DNA of 64,000 nucleotides from Bryopsis sp. KO-2023 (lineage: Eukaryota > Chlorophyta > Ulvophyceae > Bryopsidales > Bryopsidaceae), in NCBI GenBank assembly GCA_030272585.1, contig BSYQ01000008.1, forward strand, positions 1,860,001 through 1,924,000, in the 5' to 3' direction. The notes under the pieces are model-generated. The model saw nothing but the letters and a program-made list of their open reading frames with translations. It had not been told where the DNA came from and did no database searches. A program made the position numbers and the translations under genes. Below are positions 24,483 through 37,103 of the stretch, piece by piece (positions within the stretch are counted from its first letter, which is position 1; each line of letters opens with the position of its first letter).

Positions 24483-26233
24483 ATGATGTCGGCGGCGTCC
24501 AGTTTTCGATCCAATGCATTGGGCTTCAAGTCGAGGGCCCGCTGCGCCAGGCCACCCACGAAAAGAAACCTCACCATTCGTGCTGGAATTCAGGTATATT
24601 ACAGCCACCAACAGACAAGGAGGGTTACTGTTCATTTTCAGAACAGTACTTGATGCTGTTGTTGTGGAAACTGTGAGCTTTTTTTTTTTTTCCCCTGATC
24701 TCAACCAGTTTTCAAAAATGTGTTGAATAATGGAGGGTGAGGATGCATTCAATGTCATTTTTGTTTTTGCTTGGAAAACTGATGGGTGTTGGATGTTTCA
24801 GCCAGGTGTAGATCTGGTAACCGACGGCAAGGTGCGATTAGTGCGAGCCAATGAACTGAAAGCAGTTTTGGTCGAAGAGGGCTACAAGGTGAAAGCCTCG
24901 ATTTTGACGTTTCAGTCAACCCACCTTGTCAGAACTCGCTGGAAAAAGTTACAGTGAGCAGACTGAATGCAAGGGGGCGGAAAAGTGTGAGGTCACACAA
25001 CATCAGAGTGCTGCAACATATCTCTGATGGAAGGCATCATTTTTTAATGACTGTTTCTTGGGTGGAACATCCATAAAAGGAGTGAACGAATTTTTTGCCG
25101 TCTTTTTGTTCAGATATTGGACACTCGACCAGATTACGAAAACGAAAGAGCTCAGGTGAAAGGGGCGATTCACGTTCCATATTTCAGCGTGGATGAAGGC
25201 CAAGATCCTTTGACATGGATTCGACGAGGGATGCATGCCGGTGAGGGGCCAGAAACACTAGAGTGATCGCACTTCTGCGAATTTGTGCAATGGCGTCGAT
25301 ACTTTGAACAAAAATATCGCGTAAGAATTTTATGACCTCCAGAAGACGGAGACAGAAATCCACTGAAACTATGACATGAACCCACATTTTGGAAAGGAAA
25401 AGCATCCCTGAATTCTCATACAGCCGGCGATTTGAACTCTGTTGTGGTTTGGTTTGGGAAGGATTCGGAGGGGTCTGGAACGGGGTGCCATTGACCAAAG
25501 TGAATGAAAATTTCATTGAGGCCGTTACGAAGGCGGTGGATGGAGATAAGGAAATCTCAATGGTCGTCACTTGCTCTCAAGGCTTGAGGTGAAAATCAAC
25601 CAAAAATATTTCAACCTGCTGCCAACTTTTTGTTTAGAGATGTCTTTGAGAAAAAAAAGAAAAAGAGAAAAAAAATGAGAACCCTTTTTTAGACATACGT
25701 AGAATTATTGTTTTTGCTTTTTTGCTTTTTTGCTTTTCGAATGTGTTACATCGAAGCTTGAAAAAGAAACCCTATTTTCCACTGCGGAAATGAGCGATTT
25801 GGGAGAAAAAATACTTGTAGTTGAAAATGCCATTTTTGATTTTCTCGTCTAAAACGTGTGCTAGTTCCTCTTGCTGTTATCTTCTTTCAAAAAACATTCC
25901 ATTAATTAAAAATAAATCATTATTAATTTATTAATCATCAATCCAATTTATCATTTTCTTTTCAAACCCCTACGTCAAATTCTCCTACTTTCTCCTTCCT
26001 GATGTCATTTCTTTCTTTTTTTTGCCTGAAGGTCGCTGGTTTCCATCAAAGATCTGTACGACAACGGTTTCACAAATTTGGCCTGGCTGTACGGAGGTCT
26101 GAATTTCGCTCAAGATGGAGTGGAGTCCGATGGTGATGTGACACTTGCGGAAGCTAACACCGGCGGAGTGTCAAAAATTGTGTTCGACGTGATCGAAAGC
26201 TTTCAAAAGAAGGATGAAGGAGTCCAAAAATAG
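24483..26233 (+). CDS. plastid-type rhodanese-domain protein, 5 exons
   Basis: Exons: 24483-24593, 24802-24888, 25114-25240, 25462-25588, 26032-26233. Phases close and give 217 residues. The first ~37 residues (MMSAASSFRSNALGFKSRAR onward) form a Ser/Arg-rich transit-like leader. The domain then reads VRLVRANELKAVL, ILDTRPDYENERAQVKGAIHVP (strand and first conserved loop), GVWNGVPLTKVNENFIEAV, and the active-site loop TCSQGLR with the catalytic Cys in a CxxGxR context, which keeps a sulfurtransferase role possible. The C-terminal part (LYDNGFTNLAWLYGGLNFA) is the standard last helix and strand, followed by an acidic tail. It resembles plant plastid rhodanese-like (STR) proteins. The exon at 25462 was chosen because its acceptor alone restores frame and the VWNG motif, though its upstream tract is G/T-rich rather than pyrimidine-rich. 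Confidence 0.85.
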
Positions 26234-29200
26234 AAAACAAGAACAGAACAAGAGTTTTTACCATTTGTACTTTTCTTGTTTTCTTTTTGTTTAGCGAGCA
26301 GAAGGGTGTTTATTTCATTTCTTTCTTTGATGTGGGTTGGTTGGTTTTTGGAGGGGGGGGAATGGTTGATTTGTGTTTTCCTACCCCCCACTCCCTCCGA
26401 ACATATTTTTTGGGGGAAAAAAGAATAGAAGAAAAGGATGTCCTGGAATGGATGAGAAGATACACATGTTGGAACGATTTTGGTTGTATTGTTGGTCATT
26501 ATTTTGAAGCTGGAGGGTTTTTTTTGCATGGTGTTGTTTGGTACTTGGATGCGACAGGGACTGGTGTAGCGACTTTTATAGAGAAAATGGTATCCATACA
26601 TCTGACCACCCACTTCAAACACTCTTTTGGGTCAGATCTCCATCTGCCATACAGAATGACTAATATACCCTTTCTACTTCAGATTCGAGGAAAGTCCCTG
26701 TTCTGTTTCAGCCCAATACAACAATGGGAAAAACCGGTGGTCTTTTTCAGTTTTGTCAAAGCAGCTCCCACAGCAACACTGGCACAAACAATGCCTAAGG
26801 CAGAACTCAACTGCCCATTACACAACGGCCCCACTTCCCAAGAAATGGAAATCAGCTCATTGATTGAGACTGGCCCCAGGTGTACAGGCACAGCCCAATG
26901 TCCTGAAATGTAAAGATTCCACATTCCAGAAATGGAAGTCTTCTGTGTGTGTGTTTTCCTCCTACATCCTTGCTCTGATCCTTTGGAGTTTCTGGATAAT
27001 GGGCTCGCTGGGAAGGTCTTTTTTTTGTTGCTTACCTGGTGGTGACTATCTTGCTGTAGCTGTACTGAAATACTGTGGCGGAGGGTTGGTCGACCTATGC
27101 TACCTGTTTGTGAATGGACAGTTGAGTAAGACTGTGAAATTTGTTGTTGGGAAAAAAAATAAAAACAGCAGTGATTTCGATCCCGATGTCTTCTTTTGTA
27201 GCATTGATAAACTTCAACAACTCAACAGGCTTTCCGTGTAAGTGTGGCTTTTCCTGAAAGAATGGAAAAGTAAATGTTCAATTGTTGCAAAACAAGTAGT
27301 TTATGCATAGGTGGGACGGAAGGGAGGAGGTGGGAAATTCAGTGAGATCTGTTCTTTAGTTGAAAGTCGAGAAAGGGGGTCAGAAAACGATTAGTGATTG
27401 CAGTGAAGCCGCTTGGGGCACTACAGTAACACACCATAAATGTGAACATGAATACTCTTCGGGCACCTCTTGTTTTTCCCAGAGCCCACCCGCCCTTAGA
27501 TTTATTTTTGGACCATGGGGTCATGGTTGTGGATATACTGGTTTGAGTGCTTTATGTCCATTGATGAAACAAAAGCGTGTAAGAGCAATTTCTTGATTAT
27601 TCTGGTTCTCGTTTCTGTTGAGTTGTGCAGTACCACCGACCTCTGCATAAACCAGTAAACCAGGATACCCAGGACAGTTCTGCAGGAAAAAACAAAACAA
27701 AACAAAATGATTATTCCCCATTTCCAAGAAGCAGAGTCCTAAAACCTACCATTTTGTCACCTCATCAAAACCCTTTCAACAAGTAAGAAAAAATAAAAAA
27801 ATGATTCTTTACAGAATAATTTGTTATTCTTTTTAACGTGACTTTTTTCTAAGGCGCTCGACGGATAGCGTCAGCTTGCTGTGCGCTAGTGTTTGATTTT
27901 ATTTTTTTTTTCTTTCTTTTCTTTTCGCAGACCACCAAAACAAATGTTAGCATCGAACTCTAAAATATCTGATATTTGAAAAGGAAAGCAAGCAAACAAC
28001 AAAAATGCTGTAGAAAAAAAAAGGGAAAAGAAAATCTTACAGTACATGCAGAAAACGATTTTTTCACAACTTGAAAAAAACTTCAGTGTTCAGATTTAAA
28101 ACTGAAACGATGTCAGACAAACAGAAACCAGGATATTTTCCAATCTTTCTATCTTCCACTTTGAAAAAATCCAGACGAATTTAGCGATATAAAAAAAAAA
28201 CATTTCAAAGAAAAATCACATCAGCCAGGGGAAAAAAACAAATCCTGAACACAAGAAAACAGGAGAATCAATCATAAAACCTCCCCCCCCACCCACCCTG
28301 ACACTACGATGTAGTCACCACATTTATACCAAATCTGGTCGAGTTTATCTTCATTGCAACACCCCATCCCTCCCCTGTATTTTTTTAAACTCTTTTTTCA
28401 ACTTTTTTTTAAATGAATGATAGACACTTTCATCTATGCCCCTTCTTTTTTTCTAATATTTCATTTTTTTTTTTTGCTCAAACGAGTTTGGCTACTACCA
28501 TCCATAAAATCCTTCTCACGAGGATCAGCCAATCCCCATTTTTGCAAAATATTATATGCATGTATGTGTGTGTGGAAGTGTGTGTGTTTTTTAAACGATC
28601 GTAAAATTTCGTGTAGATGAATGGTGTTGGACCTACCTGGGAACTTCCCCCCAAAATGAAGAAAAGACTTTTTTTTTTCTACTCCGATATTATTTTTTTT
28701 CTTTGAAATCTATTTTCCCAGCCCGTTACTTCCACCCAACATGGGGTTTTCAACAACCCTCCCAACCCCCCCCCCCCCCAAAAAAAAAAGAAAGGAAAGA
28801 AAGAAAGAAAGAATAAAACATCACAAAAAAAAGCAACAATTGTTTTGAAAACATGACTTTACACCCTATTGAAAACTCCCATTTCTGACACATCCTGATC
28901 TTCCCCACAAAAAGAAAAAAAAAACAAAGAAAGAAAGAAAAAAAATATATAGATAAGCTTCCAGTAACAAATTTCACCACTACAAAAAAAACAACACAAA
29001 ACATGTACATCGGCCAAAATACACTGCAACTGGGGAAGATTTTTTTACGATTTTTTTTCTTTTTTGTTTTAACGTTTTCTTTTTCATACTTACCGAAAAA
29101 TCCGATTTCCTTTTTTTTTTGTAACACATCGATGAAAAAAAACAAAAAAAAAACACATATAGTAAGTTTTCCTTCTCCGGGAATTTTGCACCCCCCATGT

Positions 29201-29826
29201 GAATCCACCCCTCACTCTTTAAACCCTTTTGACCCCAAAAATTATCCCGACCCATTTTCCCGTGATTTTTTTTTTCTTTGTTTTTGTTTTTCGCTCCTTT
29301 CTGTTTTTTTCTTCCTTCCTTTTCTTGTCGCATGCCCAAAATCAATCTTGTAAAAATATTATCATCAACAGAAAAATAGAAAAAGAAATTAACCAAAAAA
29401 AAAACAAAAAAAAAACATGAAGGGAAAAAAAAAGCCTCAAACCCTCTTGGCCACGTGTTCAAATCCTGACAATATTATGCTGAAAAAACTTTTTTCTTTT
29501 TTCTTATACTGGATTTTTTTTTTCCTGCTTTTTTATGCTTGCATTCCCAAATCCCCTCCCAGAAAATGAGACTCCAATTTTTCGATATCCACCCCCAAAG
29601 CGTTCTATTTTGCTTGTTTTCTTTACCTTTCCTTTGGGTAAAATTCCACCATTAGTCAAACCCCCCTTGCCCCCCCCAAAAAAAGAAAAAACGAAAAAAA
29701 TGGAAAAAAAAATCCACACAAACCTCAATATTCTCCAAATTTTCTTCTTTTTTTTTCTTTTTTTTCTGGAACGTCACGTCACTATTCTCCATATTTTCTT
29801 TTTTTCCTTTTTTACGTTTCCTTTTT
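26234..29826. other. gene-poor stretch with uncertain minus-strand exons
   Basis: No gene can be assigned with confidence. Two pieces look coding on the minus strand. The first runs 26924 to 26679, after a TTTCAG acceptor, and contains VHLGPVSINELISISWEV and a hydrophobic stretch ALGIVCASVAVGAALTKL. The second begins after a CCTGCAG acceptor near 27685 (NCPGYPGLLVYAEVGG). A good donor, CAG/GTAAGC, lies near 27035 on the same strand. I could not join these into a phased model. From 28 to 29.8 kb the sequence is dominated by A, T and C runs, including C-run/A-run junctions at 28765 and 29670. Confidence 0.3.
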
Positions 29827-30489
29827 TCAACACCTTCTGGAAATCACAAGAACGATGACTACCGCGAGGCCTAACCCGATCAACTTTGGCGCGAAGTTAT
29901 CCTCCTGGACCGTCGGGGTGGATTCCTGCTCGCTGGCGTCAGCGTTTCTCAACAGCGGCTCTGTGACGTAAATCCTGAACATATCGGCCACCGCGGTCTG
30001 ATTCTTCATGACCCCCGTCCATTTCCCCGTGCGACACGCTTTCTTGTACTCCGGCGAATCCGGCACGTTCCTGTCGACTTGTATTCCCATCACTTGGATG
30101 TTTTTCCGGTTTCCGTCCTCTGACACTTGCACGAACATCCGCTCCGTCGACTCTTGGATTGAGCAGTGCAGAATAAAGACGCCTTCTTTGCCGGGGTAAG
30201 TATACCGGAAAATGAACTCCGACGATGGTAACAGGCACAGCCACGACTGGGGAGGCGTGAACACCGACAGCGGTCTCGAGAAAGGGTTGATTTTCGACAG
30301 CAAACTCCGCGCAGGAGGAGCGTTCGCAGCCGTTCGGAATCCCGCCTTGACCATCATACAGTGTAAGCATAACGCCAAGATTCCCGACCGTCGCAAAGAA
30401 CCCTGGAGGGGAACGGATGTCGGACTCTTGAAGCACTGCGACAACAAGTCGCTCAGCTGCTCGCTCCCCGGGGCCCGTTCGTCCTTCAT
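29827..30489 (-). CDS. tail-anchored protein resembling the FP domain of FBXO7/PI31
   Basis: Single open frame of 220 residues. The middle reads LALCLHCMMVKAGF, then PPQSWLCLLPSSEFIFRYTYPGK and FILHCSIQESTERMFVQV. The order (an LH-x-MM-x-x-GF helix, a tryptophan segment, then RY-x-x-P strands) resembles the FP domain shared by F-box protein FBXO7, plant SKIP22 and the proteasome regulator PI31. No F-box is visible. The C-terminus is a single hydrophobic segment (LIGLGLAVVIVLVISRRC) with a short basic tail, as in tail-anchored proteins of the ER or outer organelle membranes. If both readings are right, it would be a membrane-tethered FP-domain protein. The family call is tentative. GC content is high, like other first exons here. 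It is divergent from CK2 alpha. Confidence 0.5.
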   Translation of the reverse strand: MKDERAPGSEQLSDLLSQCFKSPTSVPLQGSLRRSGILALCLHCMMVKAGFRTAANAPPARSLLSKINPFSRPLSVFTPPQSWLCLLPSSEFIFRYTYPGKEGVFILHCSIQESTERMFVQVSEDGNRKNIQVMGIQVDRNVPDSPEYKKACRTGKWTGVMKNQTAVADMFRIYVTEPLLRNADASEQESTPTVQEDNFAPKLIGLGLAVVIVLVISRRC

Positions 30490-31708
30490 CGAATGGAACT
30501 GAAATCAAACGACCGCTCTTTTCAAAAATTCCCGGAAGAAAAAAAGCCCTCGGAAAATGCGTTTCGCACTCCTATCCACCAGAACAGACGACCGACGGAG
30601 CGAACACCGAGACAGGTTTCCGCAAGAAAAAAAGGTGGGGCGAAAGAAATCGAACAAATGGGCACTCATTTCTGGAAAGGTTCGGTTTCGTTATCTTTTT
30701 TTCCACACCATCCCTGCTGTTCCTTTTTTTTTTGCCTTTTTGGAATGAATGACGTGTCGATCGCCAAAGCCCCACACACCATATCTCGACACAAAAAAAT
30801 ACGATCAACGGGAGCCGCCTTTTTCTCCCGCGAACGAAATCCTGGCAACGATTCGGAGCGATCGCACTCACCATATGGATCTTCTTGTTAGCTCAGCGCT
30901 GGACTTTTTTTTCACAAATGGAAGGAACCTTGGGTTTGACCTCACCTAGGCGTTTTGCTTTCTTTTGCCCCCGGCGGTTGTAACTGAACGGCGGGAACGA
31001 AATCCAGGTAGCGTGTTTGACTTTATGGTGGATCAGCGATGTACGGCATTGAACCCAACCGATCGCAAGAATCTTTTCCCCATTTTGTGGAGGCAAATCG
31101 GGTCGACCCCACACTTTTTTTAACATGTCGTGGAATTTTCTACCGTGGAAACGAAAAAAAGGTTGGCTTGTCCAGGTTTCAAATTGAAACTTTTAATCAA
31201 GGCTTGTATGCATGCATGCATGGTCATTCTTTTTTCTCACTCTTTTGACTGTGTGACCCTTTCACTATGGGTTGTGAATATCTGATCCATTGTTGGATTG
31301 ATTGCAGGGGGGCTTTTTGTGAAGGTCCAAAAACCATGCAAGAAAATAAGAAAAACTCAACACCACTCAACATCACAGCCACCAACTTTGACAGAAAACC
31401 ACCACGCCGCCAAGCAACGCAACGATGACCCAATTGACAGAAACCATCACACCAACCTGTGATTTGAAAACGAAGTTACGGAATTTTCCGCGGGTTCATC
31501 CCAGTGAGACCCCCGTTTTTTTTCTCTTGGGGGAAAACAGCCCTTGGGAAAAACACAGAAATAGAAAGGGGCCCCCTCTTTCTTGCGTTTGGAGCGACGT
31601 CATATTGATCCCAGCTTCCTGTAGATAAGGACCGAAAAACGAACAAAGGAGCCGGAGCGACCTGTAAACAACACGCACTCACACAATTCTTTTCTTTTGA
31701 ATCCACTA
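30490..31708. promoter_or_regulatory. divergent intergenic region, FP-like gene / CK2 alpha
   Basis: About 1.2 kb between divergent starts. Open frames of 60-130 codons on both strands have no recognisable domain. It must contain both promoters. A TGCATGCATGCATG run lies near 31208. Confidence 0.45.
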
Positions 31709-34700
31709 ATGGCAAGACGGTTTCCGAAAGCTACGAGGAGCAGCGACGGTGTGAACAGTCGATCGAGGGTGTACGCGAACGTGAATTTGGAGCAGCCGAG
31801 GGAGTATTGGGACTATGAAAATTTTGAGCCGGAGTGGGGGTGCGTTTCTGTCGTTCACATTGAAAAAAAAACCGAAGCAGATTTTTTTTGGTTCGTGTGA
31901 CGTCCAAGGTGACGGTTGTTGCGCACCTTGAGCTTAATTTCCGCGAGGTCCGTTGCCGTTTTATGGTGGTGAGGACGCAGCGGGGTAGAAAAAACTTGGT
32001 TCTGTGTGGCAGTCGAGAGTTGCGTTATATACGAACGGCAAATTCAAAATAAAAATCTAGAGATGCTTATATTTGCAGCTGGACTTTTACCTTGGTTTTT
32101 TTAGCTGTCGAAGGGGGTTGCCTCTGCCCTGGCGGGGGTTCGATAGAACTCCTTTTCTTTGGAGTTGTTGTGTGCCTTCTTGACATATTTTAGGTTGCAG
32201 CAACTAGCATCCACTGGTGAATCCTATTTTTTAAGACCTCACTGCAGCTGGTGTGCAGATTGTTTCCATTCACTTTTGAAGTTTGCTTTCTCAGCACTAG
32301 AGAAGCACACCGACAAAAATATATAGAGAGAGATATATTATTTATTTATTATAATTTATATTTATATTTATATTTATAAGTATTTATCATTTGCTACATA
32401 TTCACTTTTTGTGTTTAAAAATACAAGAAGCTGTTTTTAATACCTGTTTCTTGGGCGGGTCGGTGGTTCAGGTCGCAGGAGGGGTACTTCGTTTCTTGCA
32501 GAATAGGGCAAGGCCGGTACGGCGAAGTGTACGAGGGGTACGATCGAGACCGCAAGCCTTGCATTGTAAAGTTGCTGAAACCGGTCAAGTTAAAAAAGGT
32601 GTGTACCACGTTTAAAGAATTTATTTCCTTATTTTTCCTTATTTTTTTCAAATTTATTTCTTTCTTATTTCTGAATATTTCCGGAGGACAGATAAGCTGG
32701 AATAAGAGTAGCATATTCCATGTTTTTTGTTTTTTTGCATCTTTTTTTCTCACTGTGAGAAAAAGTCGATTTGAGATGGTAGGTAGATTTTTTTTACCAA
32801 AAAAAGAAATTGATGAATTTGTGCTGCGACATTTCTGGCGTTTTTTTTCTTCTGTTGTTTTTTTTTTTTTTTCTTTTTTTGTCGGGGTACCACCAAATGC
32901 AGTTGCTGAAATTGAAAGAATGGTTCGATTCGAAAAAAAATAAAAATAGTAAATACAATTGTACATATAATATGATCAACAACGCGACACAAGGATCCGA
33001 AAAAGTATTCATTTTCTTTCGATGAATGGATATTTTTTTGCTGGTTTAACGTACAGGTGCAAAGGGAGGTTAAGATTTTGCAGAACTTGCAAGGGGGCAC
33101 TAATATCATAGGACTGTACGATGTTGTTCGAGACAATGTAACAAAAACACCTTCGCTCATCATGGAGCATTTGACGAATTTTGACCATAGATTCCTATAC
33201 CCTGCCTTGAACGATTCCGACATTCGTCACTACATATACCAGCTGCTCAAGGTGAGGAGGGGAAAAAAACCCGACATAAAAAAAAAACAGAATTCGTCTT
33301 TGAAAACATGTTTTTCGAAAATTTGGGGGACATGTGTCAAGAACTCCCAGAAGTAAATCAAGTGAATGACTTAGTCAATGAGTATGTTTGGAAACTACCA
33401 CCTGGGTGTGTTTTTTTTTCTTCCCAAAAAATAATATGTATATATTTCTTGAAAGTTATTGTAATTTCAAGCTGACAACCGAACAGAGTGTGGAACAGAA
33501 AGACAGCTGACTGCGAGGGAAAAAGAAACAGTGACGATACATCCAGTACTAACATCGATAATAATTTTTTCAGTTTTCTTCAGGGGAGGATTTATCATGG
33601 GTTGCAGATGGGTTTTTTTATGCATCCACCTTTTTTTTTTTTAAACAAGACATGCCTAATCGTATATAGCCCGTCGACAGTGCAAATGAGTGGCAAAGCC
33701 CTGGCATCATGTTGGTTTACACCATTTTTTATTTTTTCTTTCACTTTTTTCTGCGGTTGTAGGCCCTGGACTTTTGTCATTCGCGTGGCGTCATGCATAG
33801 AGATGTCAAGCCGCACAACGTAAGTTATTCGATTTCGTCGATCTTACACTAGCTAAACCTGTTTCTGTGGACAGGTTTTCTATATCATTATTAACTTAAT
33901 TTATATTATTTTCATTTGATCACTATTTTCAAATGTAGCTAGTATCGTTGTTTTCAAATGGACATTTATTTTTATCATTTTTATTTTCCATATTTGTGTT
34001 GGAAGGGCTGCCTTTGTCAAATTTTTTTGTTTAAACTATGTGTCATCTGCAAATAAACATGTGCGACGAACCCTTCTGCCATTACTCCTATAGGATTAGT
34101 CAATATTACTTTATAAGGTTTTGAACAGGTTTTGGGCCAGATTTTTATCTATCGGAATATCTCTTTTTACCTATTTTTTTTCTCGTCTGAAAAAAAAAGG
34201 ACAGAAAAAGACTGATTGATTGGGGTGGGATGCATCTTAGAGTGGGTGGCCGCGAATATGAATGCTCATGTGTTTTTCATGTGTACATGTGTTTCTTAGT
34301 GCTTTCTGGATAAAGTCGATTGGTGTCTTCCTAATTGGACAGATTGTCATTGACCATGAGAAGAGGCAGCTCCGACTAATCGACTGGGGGTTGGCGGAGT
34401 TTTATTTTCCTGGCAAGGAGTGAGTATGTGAGGGGGACGGGGAAAAGAAAAAAACAAAGGAAAACAAAAACAAAAACTGCATGGATAAACCTTGGGACTG
34501 AAAACCCCTCTACCAAAGAACCCTCCTATTGTGCGAATTTATTTTTGCTGAATTCTATGTTATTGGGGGAAAAAAACAATCCGCAATGAACAGTGAATTC
34601 ACTTTTTTTCTTCGAAATATGTCACAGAGGTCAACTATGAAAAAGGAGTATTCCTTCTTACTCATTTTCCCTTTGTGTTTTTATGAAAAAGAAAAGAAAA

Positions 34701-35572
34701 TCGTGTATCATAAAAAAGAAAAGAATATAATTTATCTCACATTTGATAACATTGATGCATGCCTGGATTCGGATTTATTTTTTATTTTTTTAAATTAGGT
34801 ATAATGTCCGTGTGGCATCGAGGCATTTCAAAGGGCCAGAGCTTCTCGTGGATTTGACTGATTATGACTACTCTTTGGACATGTGGGGGGTGGGGTGCAT
34901 TCTGGCAGGTTCGTGTTGTTCAATATTCCACTTTTTGCTTTTGCTTTTTGATATATAGGTTTGCCACTTGACATGGCGGGCAGAATTATTTCGCTTTGTT
35001 TTATCTTCTTTGTTTTGCCTTGTTCACCAACAGGGATGGCATTCAGAAAGGATCCATTTTTCAACGGGGTGGACAATGCTGATCAGCTGGTGAAAATTGC
35101 CAAGGTAAACTTCTCTGGCGGCGAACATGTCAGACATAGCAGGAATTGGAGGGTTTTGAAACATGGCCAAAAGCAAGCAAAGTTTTGTACCCCTTGCTTT
35201 TAGTACCACCTTGTTGCATCCTTCCTTTCTCAGCCAATTCTGACTTACCCATTCTGTTTTTCACCCCCACCTCCCCATCCCCAGGTGCTGGGAACAGAGG
35301 AGTTCGACGTGTATCTACAGAAGTATGGACTGGCATTGGATCCCGAGTTTCGTAAAATCATCGGCCGGAGACGTCGACGGCCTTGGACGAAATTCCTGAC
35401 GGAGCGAAACGAAGCGCTGATCACCCCGGAGCTTCTGGATTTGCTGGACAAGCTGCTGAGATATGATCACCAGGAGAGGTTGACCAGTCGAGAAGCTATG
35501 AACCATCCTTTCTTTGCGAACGTACGTGCATGGGAAGCCAAAGGGTCGAATGCCAACGTCAGCATGCGGTGA
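31709..35572 (+). CDS. CKA: casein kinase 2 catalytic subunit alpha, 8 exons
   Basis: Exons: 31709-31839, 32472-32598, 33057-33251, 33763-33819, 34343-34419, 34799-34908, 35034-35104, 35285-35572. Phases close and give 351 residues, typical length. The N-terminus has [19 protein letters not shown], the CK2 segment that pins the activation loop in an active form. The glycine loop is [11 protein letters not shown]. The basic cluster LKPVKLKK marks the acidic-substrate site. HRDVKPHN is the catalytic loop (about residue 163), and DWG replaces the usual DFG (about 184), diagnostic of CK2. [13 protein letters not shown] follows, with His where most CK2 sequences have Tyr. The C-terminal lobe reads [21 protein letters not shown]2 is a constitutively active Ser/Thr kinase of nucleus and cytosol. 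Intron 3 holds a copy of the dispersed motif (33673). Confidence 0.97.
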
Positions 35573-37103
35573 CGATCACCACCGGTGGTGTTGCAGCCAT
35601 TACCACTGGGTTTGTTGTGTCATTCCCCCCTTTTTTCAACCGAACTGCTTGTTGGAAAAAGAAAAAAGACAAGGGTAAAGAAATGAGGGGAGGTTAGAGC
35701 GAGAAGAAAGAATGAGGGATTAAAAGGAGGGGAAAAAGAAAAAGTTATAAGTTGATGTGTCTTTTCTTCTTTTTTTTTGATTTTTTGGGGGGGTGAAGAT
35801 GTGTACTGTTGAGTGTACTGGATTGTACTGCTGAGAACAGTAGTGGTGGTAGCTTGACCGATGCTGTTAATTATTGATACAATATATATGGAGTGGAACA
35901 AGAAAAAAGCCATGGAGGATAGTGTTTTTGCTGTTTTTCGTTGGTCCACATCCAAAAAAGAAGATCGAAAACGGAGAGTCCTGCTGCACCTTTTTTCCCC
36001 AACTGTTGTTTCTGTGATATTGGTTGCATACAGCAGTCAGACCAGTCAGCTTCATATCATGTTGAAAGATGTTCGTTCCTTAGTTCAGCAACCCTCATAT
36101 CTCAGCCACGCCGACTTCCAGTTTCTCTAACCCCCCTCCCTCTGTGTAACACTCGGAATCGGGGTTGACAACACAACGTTTTTTGACCCTTTTCAACAGC
36201 AATCGCATTTCAACTCAACTGAACATTACCTACATTAACGCCCAATGTTCAGCAGTAGTGGTCAAAAGTTCAAAGAGAGCAAACAAACAAACAAACATCA
36301 AAGAGAGCAAGGGATTGTTTTCACAAGAATCAATCAAACAAACAAGTACATAGGTCGTCATTTCCCTCCCCAAAACAAGCTGCCTTCACATCGTTCATCG
36401 CACTTCAAATGCAACCGTTAACAAAGAAGAACGGGTTATGGCTGCATATGGCCCCTCAGGCAATCTGTAATTATTATTGTTGTTGTTGTTGTTGGCTGCA
36501 TATGCATAAAGCCAGGAGCAAGCAGCTTGGATGGTCTCCACCCACCACCCACCCCACTGGCGAATGAGAAAAGGGAAAGAAACTTCCAGAATCTCTAACC
36601 AGTAAGGGAAACCCCACAGCACCCCACACCACGATTGATCAGGACGTCGTTACTGTTTTTCTCGGAGATCCATCAATTCACACACACAGGGGGGTGTAAT
36701 CATTGCGACCAAGGCATCAGCTGACTAGGAAGGCTCGCATGTCTGCCTTTTGATTTGACAGAGCACAATCGGGGTTGCTTCCTGTCACCGTCCAGCACGC
36801 GCGATTTTCGATTGCTCTGCCTTCTTTTCTGGAGACCTCTGTTGTGTTTTTTCCAGACACGCTGGTTTTATTCCTTCGTCCCAAGTATTTCTTTGGCCCC
36901 TATTGTCTTTTGTTATATATACGCCTCGTGCGTGACATTATCGCTGGACGGACCTCGTGTGTGTTTGTGTGTTTGTGTTGTGTTTTTTTTGGGGGGGAAG
37001 GGAGCGGAAAAACAGCGAAAAGAAAAAAGCTTCTAGTTGGATTGTCGAGTTTTCCGTTCACGTGAAAAATTTATCCGCTGGGTGAAACAACGAACGTGAG
37101 AAA
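35573..37103. other. intergenic, CK2 alpha 3' flank and ATG18 promoter
   Basis: The first part is the CK2 3' UTR, with a T-run/G-run near 35770-35797. The sequence just before 37104 is the ATG18 5' side, with a T-run/G-run near 36983-36997. A (TTG)n microsatellite lies near 36478-36496. No gene is supported. Confidence 0.5.

Noticed and set aside
29448-29475. GTTCAAATCC resembling a tRNA T-loop
   Set aside because: No cloverleaf can be drawn with the flanks.
28750-29858. Long overlapping open frames rich in Phe/Lys on both strands
   Set aside because: They come from T and A runs, overlap on opposite strands, have no splice logic and no domain.
32130-32160. GGGGTTCGAT-like block resembling a tRNA B box
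   Set aside because: No matching A box and no 7-bp acceptor stem around it.
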